From an uncultured Psychrosphaera sp. (GTDB lineage Bacteria; Pseudomonadota; Gammaproteobacteria; Enterobacterales; Alteromonadaceae), in NCBI RefSeq assembly GCF_947500655.1, contig NZ_CANMSK010000001.1:405333-469332 (forward strand): 64,000 nucleotides of DNA, written 5' to 3'. A program made the position numbers and the translations under genes. Shown here in pieces: positions 57,109-64,000 of this stretch. The stretch's first letter is position 1. Each line of letters starts with the position of its first letter. The notes under the pieces were generated by a model. It was not told the origin of the DNA and searched no databases. It was given only the letters and a program-made list of their open reading frames with translations.

Positions 57109-57882
57109 ATGTATCAAGTATTCGCCATTCCCGCTTTTTCTGACAACTACCTTTGGGCATTAGTAACTAAAGACGGTAACTGTGCCATCGTAGACCCCGG
57201 TGATGCAACACCTGTTATCGAGTTCTTACAAAAACATAATTACACATTAACTGATATTTTACTTACCCATCATCACTCCGATCATATTGGGGGCGTAGAT
57301 ACATTATTAAACACCTACTCTAACATTAACGTATACGGACCAAGTACATCGCGTTTCCCTATGGTAACTATCCCTTGTAAAGACAACGATGAAATAGTAT
57401 TACCAAAACTAAACATTAAACTGAATGTAATGGAGGTACCTGGGCATACGCTTGATCATATTTGTTATTTTGATCATGACAATATCTTCTCAGGCGATAC
57501 ATTATTCTCAGCAGGCTGTGGCCGATTATTCGAAGGGACTCCAGAACAAATGTACAATTCGTTAAATCGAATAAGTGAGCTAAATGAAAACGCTAACGTC
57601 TACTGTGCTCATGAATATACATCAGCAAACATTAAATTTGCTTTAACTGTGAACCAAAACAATCAAGACTTAGTTAACTATAATGAAGTAACCAAAGCAT
57701 TAATTAAAGATAACAAACCAACCATTCCAACGCTCTTATCAACTGAATTAAAAATCAATCCTTTTCTACGTAGTAATGACCAAAATATTAAACAAACAAT
57801 AAGCCAAAAGTTTAACCTAATTCTGCCGATATCAGATTTAGAGTGCTTTACTTACTTAAGAAAATGGAAAGACCAATTTTAA
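57109..57882 (+). CDS. gloB: Hydroxyacylglutathione hydrolase (glyoxalase II)
   Basis: The ATG at 57109 gives the standard 257 residues beginning MYQVFAIPAFSDNYLW; the upstream frame has no family similarity. The metallo-beta-lactamase motif is LTHHHSDHIGG, further metal ligands are in VPGHTLDHICYFD and FSGDTLFSAGCGRLFEGT, and the glutathione site is near YCAHEYTSANIKFA. It hydrolyses S-lactoylglutathione to lactate and glutathione, the second step of methylglyoxal detoxification. Confidence 0.95.
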   Translation: MYQVFAIPAFSDNYLWALVTKDGNCAIVDPGDATPVIEFLQKHNYTLTDILLTHHHSDHIGGVDTLLNTYSNINVYGPSTSRFPMVTIPCKDNDEIVLPKLNIKLNVMEVPGHTLDHICYFDHDNIFSGDTLFSAGCGRLFEGTPEQMYNSLNRISELNENANVYCAHEYTSANIKFALTVNQNNQDLVNYNEVTKALIKDNKPTIPTLLSTELKINPFLRSNDQNIKQTISQKFNLILPISDLECFTYLRKWKDQF

Positions 57883-58010
57883 ATCACATTAGAATCATAG
57901 CCATTATTAAATTATTAAGTTACTATCATTGAGTCTTTATGGCTCAAGGTTTGCGCTTGTCTATTAAAACCTATTGAGTCACCCTTTTACTTTCATTGAT
58001 TTGTGTATAT

Positions 58011-59621
58011 ATGATAAAAAATAAATTTGCTGCAAAAACTATAGTTAACCTTTCTTTATTAGCCATTTTATCTGGCTGTAATACCATAGGAACGGCCAAC
58101 TCAGAATCCAATCAGGTCACGTTAAACTCATCAGAGCCAACCAATATTGCGGCACCTGAAGATGTTGTTGATGCTTTAACCTTGTCAGCTTTAACTGAAG
58201 AACAAGAATTAGAAGCAAACAATGTCAAATTTGATGATGTTTGGAAACGAATCGAAAGCCAGTTAAATATAGATATCCCACAAACTCGTCCTGTGGTTAC
58301 TGAACGTAACTGGTACGCAAAACATCCTAATTATTTCAAACGTATTTCAGCTCGAGCTAAGCCATTTTTGTACTTCATTGTTGAAGAAATAGAAAAACGC
58401 GAAATGCCGATTGAGCTAGCCTTATTACCGATTGCCGAAAGTGCCTTTGACCCATTCGCTTATTCACATGCAAGCGCATCAGGTTTATGGCAATTTGTAC
58501 CAGGTACTGGCAACCGCTTTAAATTAAAACAATCTTGGTGGTACGACGGACGACGTGATGTTGTTGCTGCTACAAGAGCAGCATTAGATTACTTATCATT
58601 TTTACATAAAACCTTAGACGGTGACTGGTTAAATGCTATTGCAGCGTATAACTCTGGCGAAGGTCGTGTATCACGTGCAATTAAACGTAATCGCAAAAAA
58701 CATTTACCTACCGACTTCTGGTCGTTAGATTTACCAAAAGAAACCACTAGTTATGTTCCTAAGCTATTAGCCTTAGCTGACTTACTAAAACGTTCTGAAG
58801 AATTTGGTATTGAATGGACTCCGATTGAGAATAAACAACATATTCAAGTTGTTGACGCTAAAAGCCAAATTGATTTAGCCAAGGCTGCAAAACTTGCTGG
58901 ATTGGAATTAAACGAATTACACAGATTAAACCCAGGTTATAACCAGTGGGCTACAGATCCTAAAGGACCACACAAATTTGTAGTACCGGTTGATAAAGTA
59001 GAATTATTTAAAAAGAACTTAGCAGCATTACCTAAAGATGAGCGTATGTCTTGGAAACGCTACTTAGTTAAGTCAGGTGATACATTAGGTGGCATAGCCG
59101 GAAGATTTAACACTTCATTAAGTGTATTAATCGACGTTAATAATATTAAAGGTAATATTATTAATATCAACCAAGCGTTGTTAATCCCGACCTCGTCTAA
59201 ATCATTAACCGAGTACAGCTTAACAGCCGATAATCGTCTAGCGAAAAAACAAAATAGAAAACGTGGTGCTAATAAATTAAAACACACGGTTAAGTCTGGC
59301 GATAACATGTGGGATATAAGCCGTGAGTACGATGTAAATATTCGTAGTCTAGCTAAATGGAATGGAATTGCACCTTCAGATCCAATTAAACCAGGACAAG
59401 AATTGGTTATTTGGAAAGATCAAGTATCTAAACATCAATCTAGCAGTGCAGTAACACGAGCGGTTACTTACAAAGTTAGAAACGGTGACTCGTTAGCAAG
59501 AATTGCTCAAAAGTTTAAAGTAAAAGTAGTAGATATTGCTAAATGGAATCAACTGGATTTAAAAAAATATATTAGACCTGGTCAATCACTAAAATTGTTT
59601 GTTGATGTTACAAGAACATAA
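58011..59621 (+). CDS. mltD: Membrane-bound lytic murein transglycosylase D
   Basis: The ATG at 58011 is chosen over an in-frame TTG 15 bases earlier since the lipoprotein signal (lipobox LSGC) starts there. The 536-residue protein has an SLT domain with the catalytic Glu in ALLPIAESAFDPFAYSHASASGLWQFVPGTG and AIAAYNSGEGRVSRAIKRN. Three LysM repeats follow (YLVKSGDTLGGIAGRF, HTVKSGDNMWDISREY, YKVRNGDSLARIAQKF). It cleaves peptidoglycan to 1,6-anhydro sugars at the outer membrane. It follows gloB, as in E. coli. Confidence 0.95.
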   Translation: MIKNKFAAKTIVNLSLLAILSGCNTIGTANSESNQVTLNSSEPTNIAAPEDVVDALTLSALTEEQELEANNVKFDDVWKRIESQLNIDIPQTRPVVTERNWYAKHPNYFKRISARAKPFLYFIVEEIEKREMPIELALLPIAESAFDPFAYSHASASGLWQFVPGTGNRFKLKQSWWYDGRRDVVAATRAALDYLSFLHKTLDGDWLNAIAAYNSGEGRVSRAIKRNRKKHLPTDFWSLDLPKETTSYVPKLLALADLLKRSEEFGIEWTPIENKQHIQVVDAKSQIDLAKAAKLAGLELNELHRLNPGYNQWATDPKGPHKFVVPVDKVELFKKNLAALPKDERMSWKRYLVKSGDTLGGIAGRFNTSLSVLIDVNNIKGNIININQALLIPTSSKSLTEYSLTADNRLAKKQNRKRGANKLKHTVKSGDNMWDISREYDVNIRSLAKWNGIAPSDPIKPGQELVIWKDQVSKHQSSSAVTRAVTYKVRNGDSLARIAQKFKVKVVDIAKWNQLDLKKYIRPGQSLKLFVDVTRT

Positions 59622-59674
59622 TTGCTAATTTCGTCTATATTAATAAATAGTATTAATAAGATGAAGACTAATAA

Positions 59675-60241
59675 ATGTTAAAAACACTTTCACGTTCTAT
59701 ATTGCTATCTATATTATTTGTCAGCTTACCTAGCTTTGCTGACTTTAATATTGATGGCAAATTAACACTTACCTATCCTTACAATGATGAAGTCAAAGAA
59801 ATACCATTCCCAATTTCTTATAATCATAAAGATGATGATCATTCCTTTACCATTGGCTCACACACGTTTAGTGTAACCGGGCAACCTGAAGGCTACTCTT
59901 TCGCCTTACTATTAAAAGATAACAACTACGTTTGGTTACAAGAGTTTTCAAAAAAAGAGTTTGAAAGTTTTTCACTCACCCTTGGTGAACATAAACTGAA
60001 GTTAGTTAAACGAGTGTTAAATAAACCAGTAAAAGGTGATTACACCTTAACCATTGATGATGTTGATTATTTTTTCAATAACACGCTAGCACAAATCAAC
60101 TTTAGTTTTGATGACGATGGTATCGCTGGAATATCGGTTTACGGCATGATCACAAGTTTAGGTATTAATAAAGCTAAGAACCCTTGTGACGAGTTTGATA
60201 AAGACTCAGAAGAACAAAAAGAATGTGAGCTTAACCACTAA
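59675..60241 (+). CDS. Secreted beta-rich protein of unknown function
   Basis: A 188-residue protein with a Sec signal peptide (cleavage near SFA-DF, residue 22). The mature part is beta-rich, with repeated turn-strand units (YPYNDEVKEIPFPISYN, HSFTIGSHTFSVTG, FSLTLGEHKLKLVKRV, DYTLTIDDVDYFF). It ends in an acidic tail with two Cys residues (NPCDEFDKDSEEQKECEL). No family is recognised. It is likely periplasmic or cell-surface. Followed by a strong terminator. Confidence 0.75.
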   Translation: MLKTLSRSILLSILFVSLPSFADFNIDGKLTLTYPYNDEVKEIPFPISYNHKDDDHSFTIGSHTFSVTGQPEGYSFALLLKDNNYVWLQEFSKKEFESFSLTLGEHKLKLVKRVLNKPVKGDYTLTIDDVDYFFNNTLAQINFSFDDDGIAGISVYGMITSLGINKAKNPCDEFDKDSEEQKECELNH

Positions 60242-60286
60242 TCTTAGCGACAATAAGTGAAAATTAATAAATTTTTGTAAAAAACA

Positions 60287-60312
60287 AAAAAAGCCGAACA
60301 ATCGGCTTTTTT
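60287..60312. terminator. Bidirectional rho-independent terminator
   Basis: AAAAAGCCGA and TCGGCTTTTT pair around ACAA-type loop bases between convergent genes. The T-run on the plus strand continues into a TTTTGTA tandem repeat. Confidence 0.9.
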
Positions 60313-60336
60313 GTATTTTGTATTTTGTATTTTGTA
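60309..60336. repeat. Heptanucleotide tandem repeat, four TTTTGTA units
   Basis: Four perfect TTTTGTA units start inside the T-run of the terminator. They lie in the gap between convergent genes and have no apparent coding effect. Confidence 0.95.
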
Positions 60337-60380
60337 TTTAATAAAAATGTCCGTGTAAACTTATCCACTCACACATTTAA

Positions 60381-62774
60381 TTATTCACTATCAGCACCAT
60401 CAACAATGTCTGTGATTCGGCGTAACTTTTTAGTGGCAATACCATTAACGGAATCTCTTGGATAACGACCTCTTGCAGATAAAGCACCTGCCTTTTTCCC
60501 CGTTAATATGGTTAACGCATCGTCAACTTCACTTACTACATAAATATGAAACTGGCCGGCTTCTACCGCGCTTATCACGTCAGAAGATAACACTAAGTTA
60601 ATACAATTGGTTTTTGGGATTATAACGCCCTGCTCCCCTGTTAATCCTCTTGCTTCACAAAGATTAAAGTAACCTTCAATCTTTTCATTCACACCACCGA
60701 TAGACTGAACTTGTCCGTGCTGATTAATAGAGCCTGTTATAGCAATGGCTTGATTAAGTGGAATATGCGTTATGGCAGATATTAAAGTACAAACCTCACC
60801 TAAACTGGCACTGTCACCGTCTATATGACCATAACTTTGTTCAATGGCTATATTGGCTGAAAAGCATAAATTAAAGTCCTGAGCGTATTTACTGCCTAAA
60901 TAACCATTTAGTAACATCACGCCTTTAGAGTGAATTGCTTTGCCTAATTCAACTTCACCTTCAATATCAATAACACCATCACTGCCAGCGTAAACCGTGG
61001 CTGAAATTCTTGCTGGTGTACCAAAAACCGTATCGCCAATTTCCAGCACAGTTAACCCATTTAACTTACCGACTTGAAAACCTGAGGTATCAATTAAAAT
61101 TTGTCCTTCTTGGATGTCTTCCAAAAACGACTCGCTAATTTGACCAGTTCGGTACTGCTTACCTTCTAACGATTTGATCACATGACTTTGATGAATTTCG
61201 GTATCACCATCGCGTTTTGCATAAAATTGAGATTCACTTAACAGCTCTAATACGTCAGCAAAACGAGCCGACAACTTATGTTGGTGCTCAGCTTGCCTAA
61301 AACTAAATTTAAATAGTTCTTCCACCGCATCCGCTGATATTTCCAAATGATGATCAGAGGCATATTGTTTGATTTTTTGTACAAAACCAAACTGCACTTT
61401 GTCATTAAGTGGAATGTAATGTTCAAAATCCGCTAGTACTCTGAATAGTTCATTAAATTCGTTATCGTACTCTTGCATTAAATAATACAATTCACGACTG
61501 CCCATTAAAATAATTTTAATATCTATAGGAATAGGCTGTGGCGTTAAACTAGACGCATTAACAATATTGGCTTCACCTGTTGGTGACTCCATTTTTATTT
61601 CTTGGCTTTTCAGCGCTAACTTTAACGACTCCCAAACACCAGGTTGTTGCATTAACTTGTCAGCGTCAATCAACAAATAACCGCCATTGGCTTTATGTAA
61701 TGCACCGCCTCTGATCATTCGATAGCTGGTGTAAACCGATCCTTGTACTGAACTATATTCAATACGGCCAAATATATTTTGAAATGATGGATTAGGCTCA
61801 TACACAATTGGCGCACCGTCTTGGCTTTTCCTAACATTTAAAATGTTAGGAATTAGCTCTTCTTCAAGTACCTTACGAACATCCACATCTTCTTTCTTTT
61901 CTTCTGCGTCAGCTTCGTCAGCCAAAAACTCTTGCACCATATCAACTAAGGTATCGTGCATGTCTTTTAAAAATTTAATAACGCCAATATCAGCGGTGTA
62001 GATATGCTCTAAATCTTTTAATAAAGGTTTAAGTGCATTCTCTATGGTTTCTTTACTTAGCTTACGTTGATTTTCCGAGGCTTCTCTTTTCCACAAAGGC
62101 AACTCTAAAAGAGTTTCATTGAGAAATACCTCTAAGTCCGAAATACGGTCATAAAATTGCTGACGTTGCTCTTCTTTAAGTTGTGAAAATTCAGCATCCG
62201 TTAGCGGTTTTCCGTCAATCACAGGCGCAAAGCTCACAGCCCCTTTTTCTTCATATAAGGCTAAACCACTTTCAAGTGCTTTTGACTCAACCAACTCCAA
62301 TGCTTTTTCATACTTAACATTAAAGTTACGCTCAATTACGCGTTTCTTTCGTTGGAAAGATGGGTTATCAAATGCAGATGGGAAAGTATCTAGTAGAACA
62401 TCAATAAAGGACTCAATATCCTCAATAAATTTTTTGCCTTCTCCAGCCGCTAATCTTATGTATGTTGGAGTTCGAGTATCTTCAAAATTATTTACATAAC
62501 ACCATTCATGCGGCGTACTTTTTATTTTAGCTACTTGCTGTAAGTGATTATCTATTAACGTGTGGCGACCAGTTGCAGGCTCTCCCATGACAAATAAATT
62601 ATAGCCTGTCATGTTCATATCTAAACCAAACTCAAGCGCGTGTTGCGCTCTTTCCTGACCAATAAAATTAATATTAGCATCCGCTCCACTTAGCATTAAC
62701 TTTTTAATAGTGTCTGAATTAAGTGTTGGGCCTAGGCTAGTATGACTAAGACGAAATGCTTTATTTAATGCCAT
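60381..62774 (-). CDS. LonB-like ATP-dependent protease (AAA_32 and Lon protease domain)
   Basis: A 797-residue protein. The P-loop is GEPATGRH at residues 64-71 (a variant Walker A), Walker B lies in GGYLLIDADKLM, and an arginine-rich AAA lid follows. The C-terminal Lon-type domain holds the Ser-Lys dyad: Ser 655 in GDSASLGE and Lys 698 in GVNEKIEGYFNL. A helical, acidic insertion (EEKKEDVDVRKV region) lies in the ATPase part. It is soluble, with no membrane helices, unlike archaeal LonB. It probably degrades damaged or regulatory proteins in the cytoplasm. Transcribed alone. Confidence 0.93.
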   Translation of the reverse strand: MALNKAFRLSHTSLGPTLNSDTIKKLMLSGADANINFIGQERAQHALEFGLDMNMTGYNLFVMGEPATGRHTLIDNHLQQVAKIKSTPHEWCYVNNFEDTRTPTYIRLAAGEGKKFIEDIESFIDVLLDTFPSAFDNPSFQRKKRVIERNFNVKYEKALELVESKALESGLALYEEKGAVSFAPVIDGKPLTDAEFSQLKEEQRQQFYDRISDLEVFLNETLLELPLWKREASENQRKLSKETIENALKPLLKDLEHIYTADIGVIKFLKDMHDTLVDMVQEFLADEADAEEKKEDVDVRKVLEEELIPNILNVRKSQDGAPIVYEPNPSFQNIFGRIEYSSVQGSVYTSYRMIRGGALHKANGGYLLIDADKLMQQPGVWESLKLALKSQEIKMESPTGEANIVNASSLTPQPIPIDIKIILMGSRELYYLMQEYDNEFNELFRVLADFEHYIPLNDKVQFGFVQKIKQYASDHHLEISADAVEELFKFSFRQAEHQHKLSARFADVLELLSESQFYAKRDGDTEIHQSHVIKSLEGKQYRTGQISESFLEDIQEGQILIDTSGFQVGKLNGLTVLEIGDTVFGTPARISATVYAGSDGVIDIEGEVELGKAIHSKGVMLLNGYLGSKYAQDFNLCFSANIAIEQSYGHIDGDSASLGEVCTLISAITHIPLNQAIAITGSINQHGQVQSIGGVNEKIEGYFNLCEARGLTGEQGVIIPKTNCINLVLSSDVISAVEAGQFHIYVVSEVDDALTILTGKKAGALSARGRYPRDSVNGIATKKLRRITDIVDGADSE

Positions 62775-62875
62775 GATAATAGAGAAAAATATCCGTTTGA
62801 TAGGTTAATGTTGTTAGTTTATATTGAATTTCCAATAAACGCATGGCTTATAAGAACAAATACGGAATTTTCAAT

Positions 62876-63397
62876 ATGTTTAATGTCTTAACCTCAAAAT
62901 TAAAAGCACTTCTTTTAACTACAATTTTTTTAGTTAGTACGTTTACTAGCGCATTTTTAAGCACAGCCGCAATCGCTAGCACAACCGAACAAGAGCTAGA
63001 CCAATTTTGGCAAGCATTATCGCAAAGCGTTATTAATGGTGAATTTGAACAATACAAAGCTGGATATCATGAAGATGCTATTTTAGTAAGTGGATTCAGT
63101 AAAAACAGTTACTCAATTAAACAAGCATTCGCCCGCTGGCAACAAGGTTTTGCCGATACCAAAAACGGTAAAATGAAAGCCCATGTAAAATTTGTTTGGA
63201 CTCAACGTTTTGTAAGTGAAAATACAGCGCACGAAACCGGCATGTTCAAATACAGCACAACAGATGAAAATGGGAAAACCGAAGACTTCATTGCTCACTT
63301 AACCACACTATTAGTTAAAAAAGATGGTAAATGGTTGATCATGATGGAAAACCAGAAATCAAAAGCGACTGAAGAAGAATGGAAGATGGCGCAATAA
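62876..63397 (+). CDS. Secreted NTF2/SnoaL-like protein (DUF4440 type)
   Basis: The ATG at 62876 is preferred to that at 62843: GGA precedes it and a signal peptide begins there (cleavage near AIA-ST). The mature part is a cone-shaped NTF2-like domain: TTEQELDQFWQALSQSVINGEFEQYKAGYHEDAILVSG, HETGMFKYST and FIAHLTTLLVKKDGKWLIMMENQ. The fold is used by small enzymes and binding proteins; the role here is unknown. It diverges from the LonB-like gene. Confidence 0.83.
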   Translation: MFNVLTSKLKALLLTTIFLVSTFTSAFLSTAAIASTTEQELDQFWQALSQSVINGEFEQYKAGYHEDAILVSGFSKNSYSIKQAFARWQQGFADTKNGKMKAHVKFVWTQRFVSENTAHETGMFKYSTTDENGKTEDFIAHLTTLLVKKDGKWLIMMENQKSKATEEEWKMAQ

Positions 63398-63535
63398 ATC
63401 ACATTGAGCTCGTTTTATAGTTCTTAGATTCAGATCATAAATAAGTTGAAAGTACTAACACTAGTAAATTCAACTTATTCTATAGCCCATATCACCTTCG
63501 CTATTTTGAGTAAGAAAAATTAAGATTTTTTTATA

Positions 63536-64000
63536 TCAGGATGCAACAGTCAAGCGACCAATCACATCATGTTTATCTATTAAATTTTCAACCACCCCAT
63601 TTGCTTTTACATCTTCCACAAATTGTTTCAAATAGGTAGCCCCTAAATCTCGTCCTTTATTACAACCTATAGCTTGCTGCACGGCTGTAAATTGACCATC
63701 AAGAATTTTGACTCCTGAAATTTTTTCAACGTCAATTGCCAACTGAGATCGCAAACCTGCTAGTGCGTCTGAATCTCCGTTTACAAAAAGCTCAAGTGAA
63801 GCTTCAAATCCTTGAACACGACAAAGCTCTGCCTTTTTAATATTACGTTCCAACCAAAGACCATAGGCACTTCTGGCCGATACAGCGATTCTAACTCCTG
63901 GACTATCAACCTGCTCAATCGTTTTTAACGGCGAATTTTCTAATACCATATAGGTAGCTTGTATTTCGCAATATGCAGCTGTGAAATCTATCGTCTCAGC
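63536..64000 (-). CDS. Periplasmic substrate-binding protein, family 3 (5' end outside window)
   Basis: The gene runs off the right edge; the C-terminal 154 codons are seen. Reading in from the edge the frame gives IDFTAAYCEIQATYMVLENS, then GVRIAVSARSAYGLWLERNI and LAGLRSQLAIDVEKISGVKIL. The pattern fits SBP_bac_3 type amino-acid or related solute receptors, including the IDFT and GVRIAV strands that flank the hinge. The internal ATG at 63949 is not the true start. Ligand unknown. Confidence 0.8.
   Translation of the reverse strand, partial: AETIDFTAAYCEIQATYMVLENSPLKTIEQVDSPGVRIAVSARSAYGLWLERNIKKAELCRVQGFEASLELFVNGDSDALAGLRSQLAIDVEKISGVKILDGQFTAVQQAIGCNKGRDLGATYLKQFVEDVKANGVVENLIDKHDVIGRLTVAS

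Overview
The window is AT-rich chromosomal DNA from a gammaproteobacterium. The conserved blocks hemA-prfA-prmC, sirB2-sirB1, kdsA and lolB-ispE-prs, a lone cysB, a complete liu operon for leucine breakdown, CstA, and several c-di-GMP proteins point to a marine Alteromonadales member. Colwelliaceae (Colwellia or Thalassotalea-like) is my best guess, inferred from gene content and base composition only. I saw no rRNA, tRNA, CRISPR array, transposase or integrase gene. Both window edges cut a gene: phoD at the left and a substrate-binding protein at the right.

Layout. 1-16 kb holds single genes and small units: a Tat-exported PhoD phosphatase, an outer-membrane barrel, CstA, a FrnE-like DsbA protein, a TonB-C lipoprotein, an active and a degenerate GGDEF protein, a sulfotransferase, an AraC regulator, a PEBP protein, the cis/trans fatty-acid isomerase Cti and a GNAT-nitrilase fusion. 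16-22 kb holds an NPP1/NLP-type secreted protein, a probably truncated DUF1294 gene beside a gene fragment, a DUF2254 membrane protein, an amidase and a PQQ-type sugar dehydrogenase.

22.4-27.6 kb is the most unusual part. Five genes lie in one direction (minus), separated by inverted-repeat sites that resemble integron attC recombination sites. The best one (26742-26802) fits exactly between a stop codon and the next start. The genes encode an OLD-family ATPase/TOPRIM nuclease, a DUF2971 protein, a second protein of possibly similar type, and two small unknowns. With no integrase in the window, this looks like a small or decaying cassette array (a cluster of attC sites lacking an integrase), possibly carrying anti-phage genes.

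28-37 kb is a coherent catabolic locus: a thiolase gene diverges from liuR-liuA-liuB-liuC-liuD-liuE, which converts isovaleryl-CoA to acetyl-CoA and acetoacetate. A 16-bp palindrome in the liuR promoter is the likely LiuR operator. The thiolase-liuR gap is packed with heptanucleotide and 47-bp repeats. A GNAT gene downstream is preceded by a 24-bp palindrome very like a TrpR operator.

37-64 kb is mostly housekeeping: a KAS III-like enzyme, RDD protein, kdsA, DUF819 transporter, sirB1/sirB2, a response regulator with HD-GYP domain, prmC-prfA-hemA, the divergent lolB-ispE-prs, cysB, an orphan histidine kinase, a rhodanese plus TauE/SafE pair, a methyltransferase divergent from gloB, mltD, a LonB-like protease and an NTF2-like secreted protein. 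Short tandem repeats with 6-, 7- or 15-bp units recur in intergenic DNA throughout the window.
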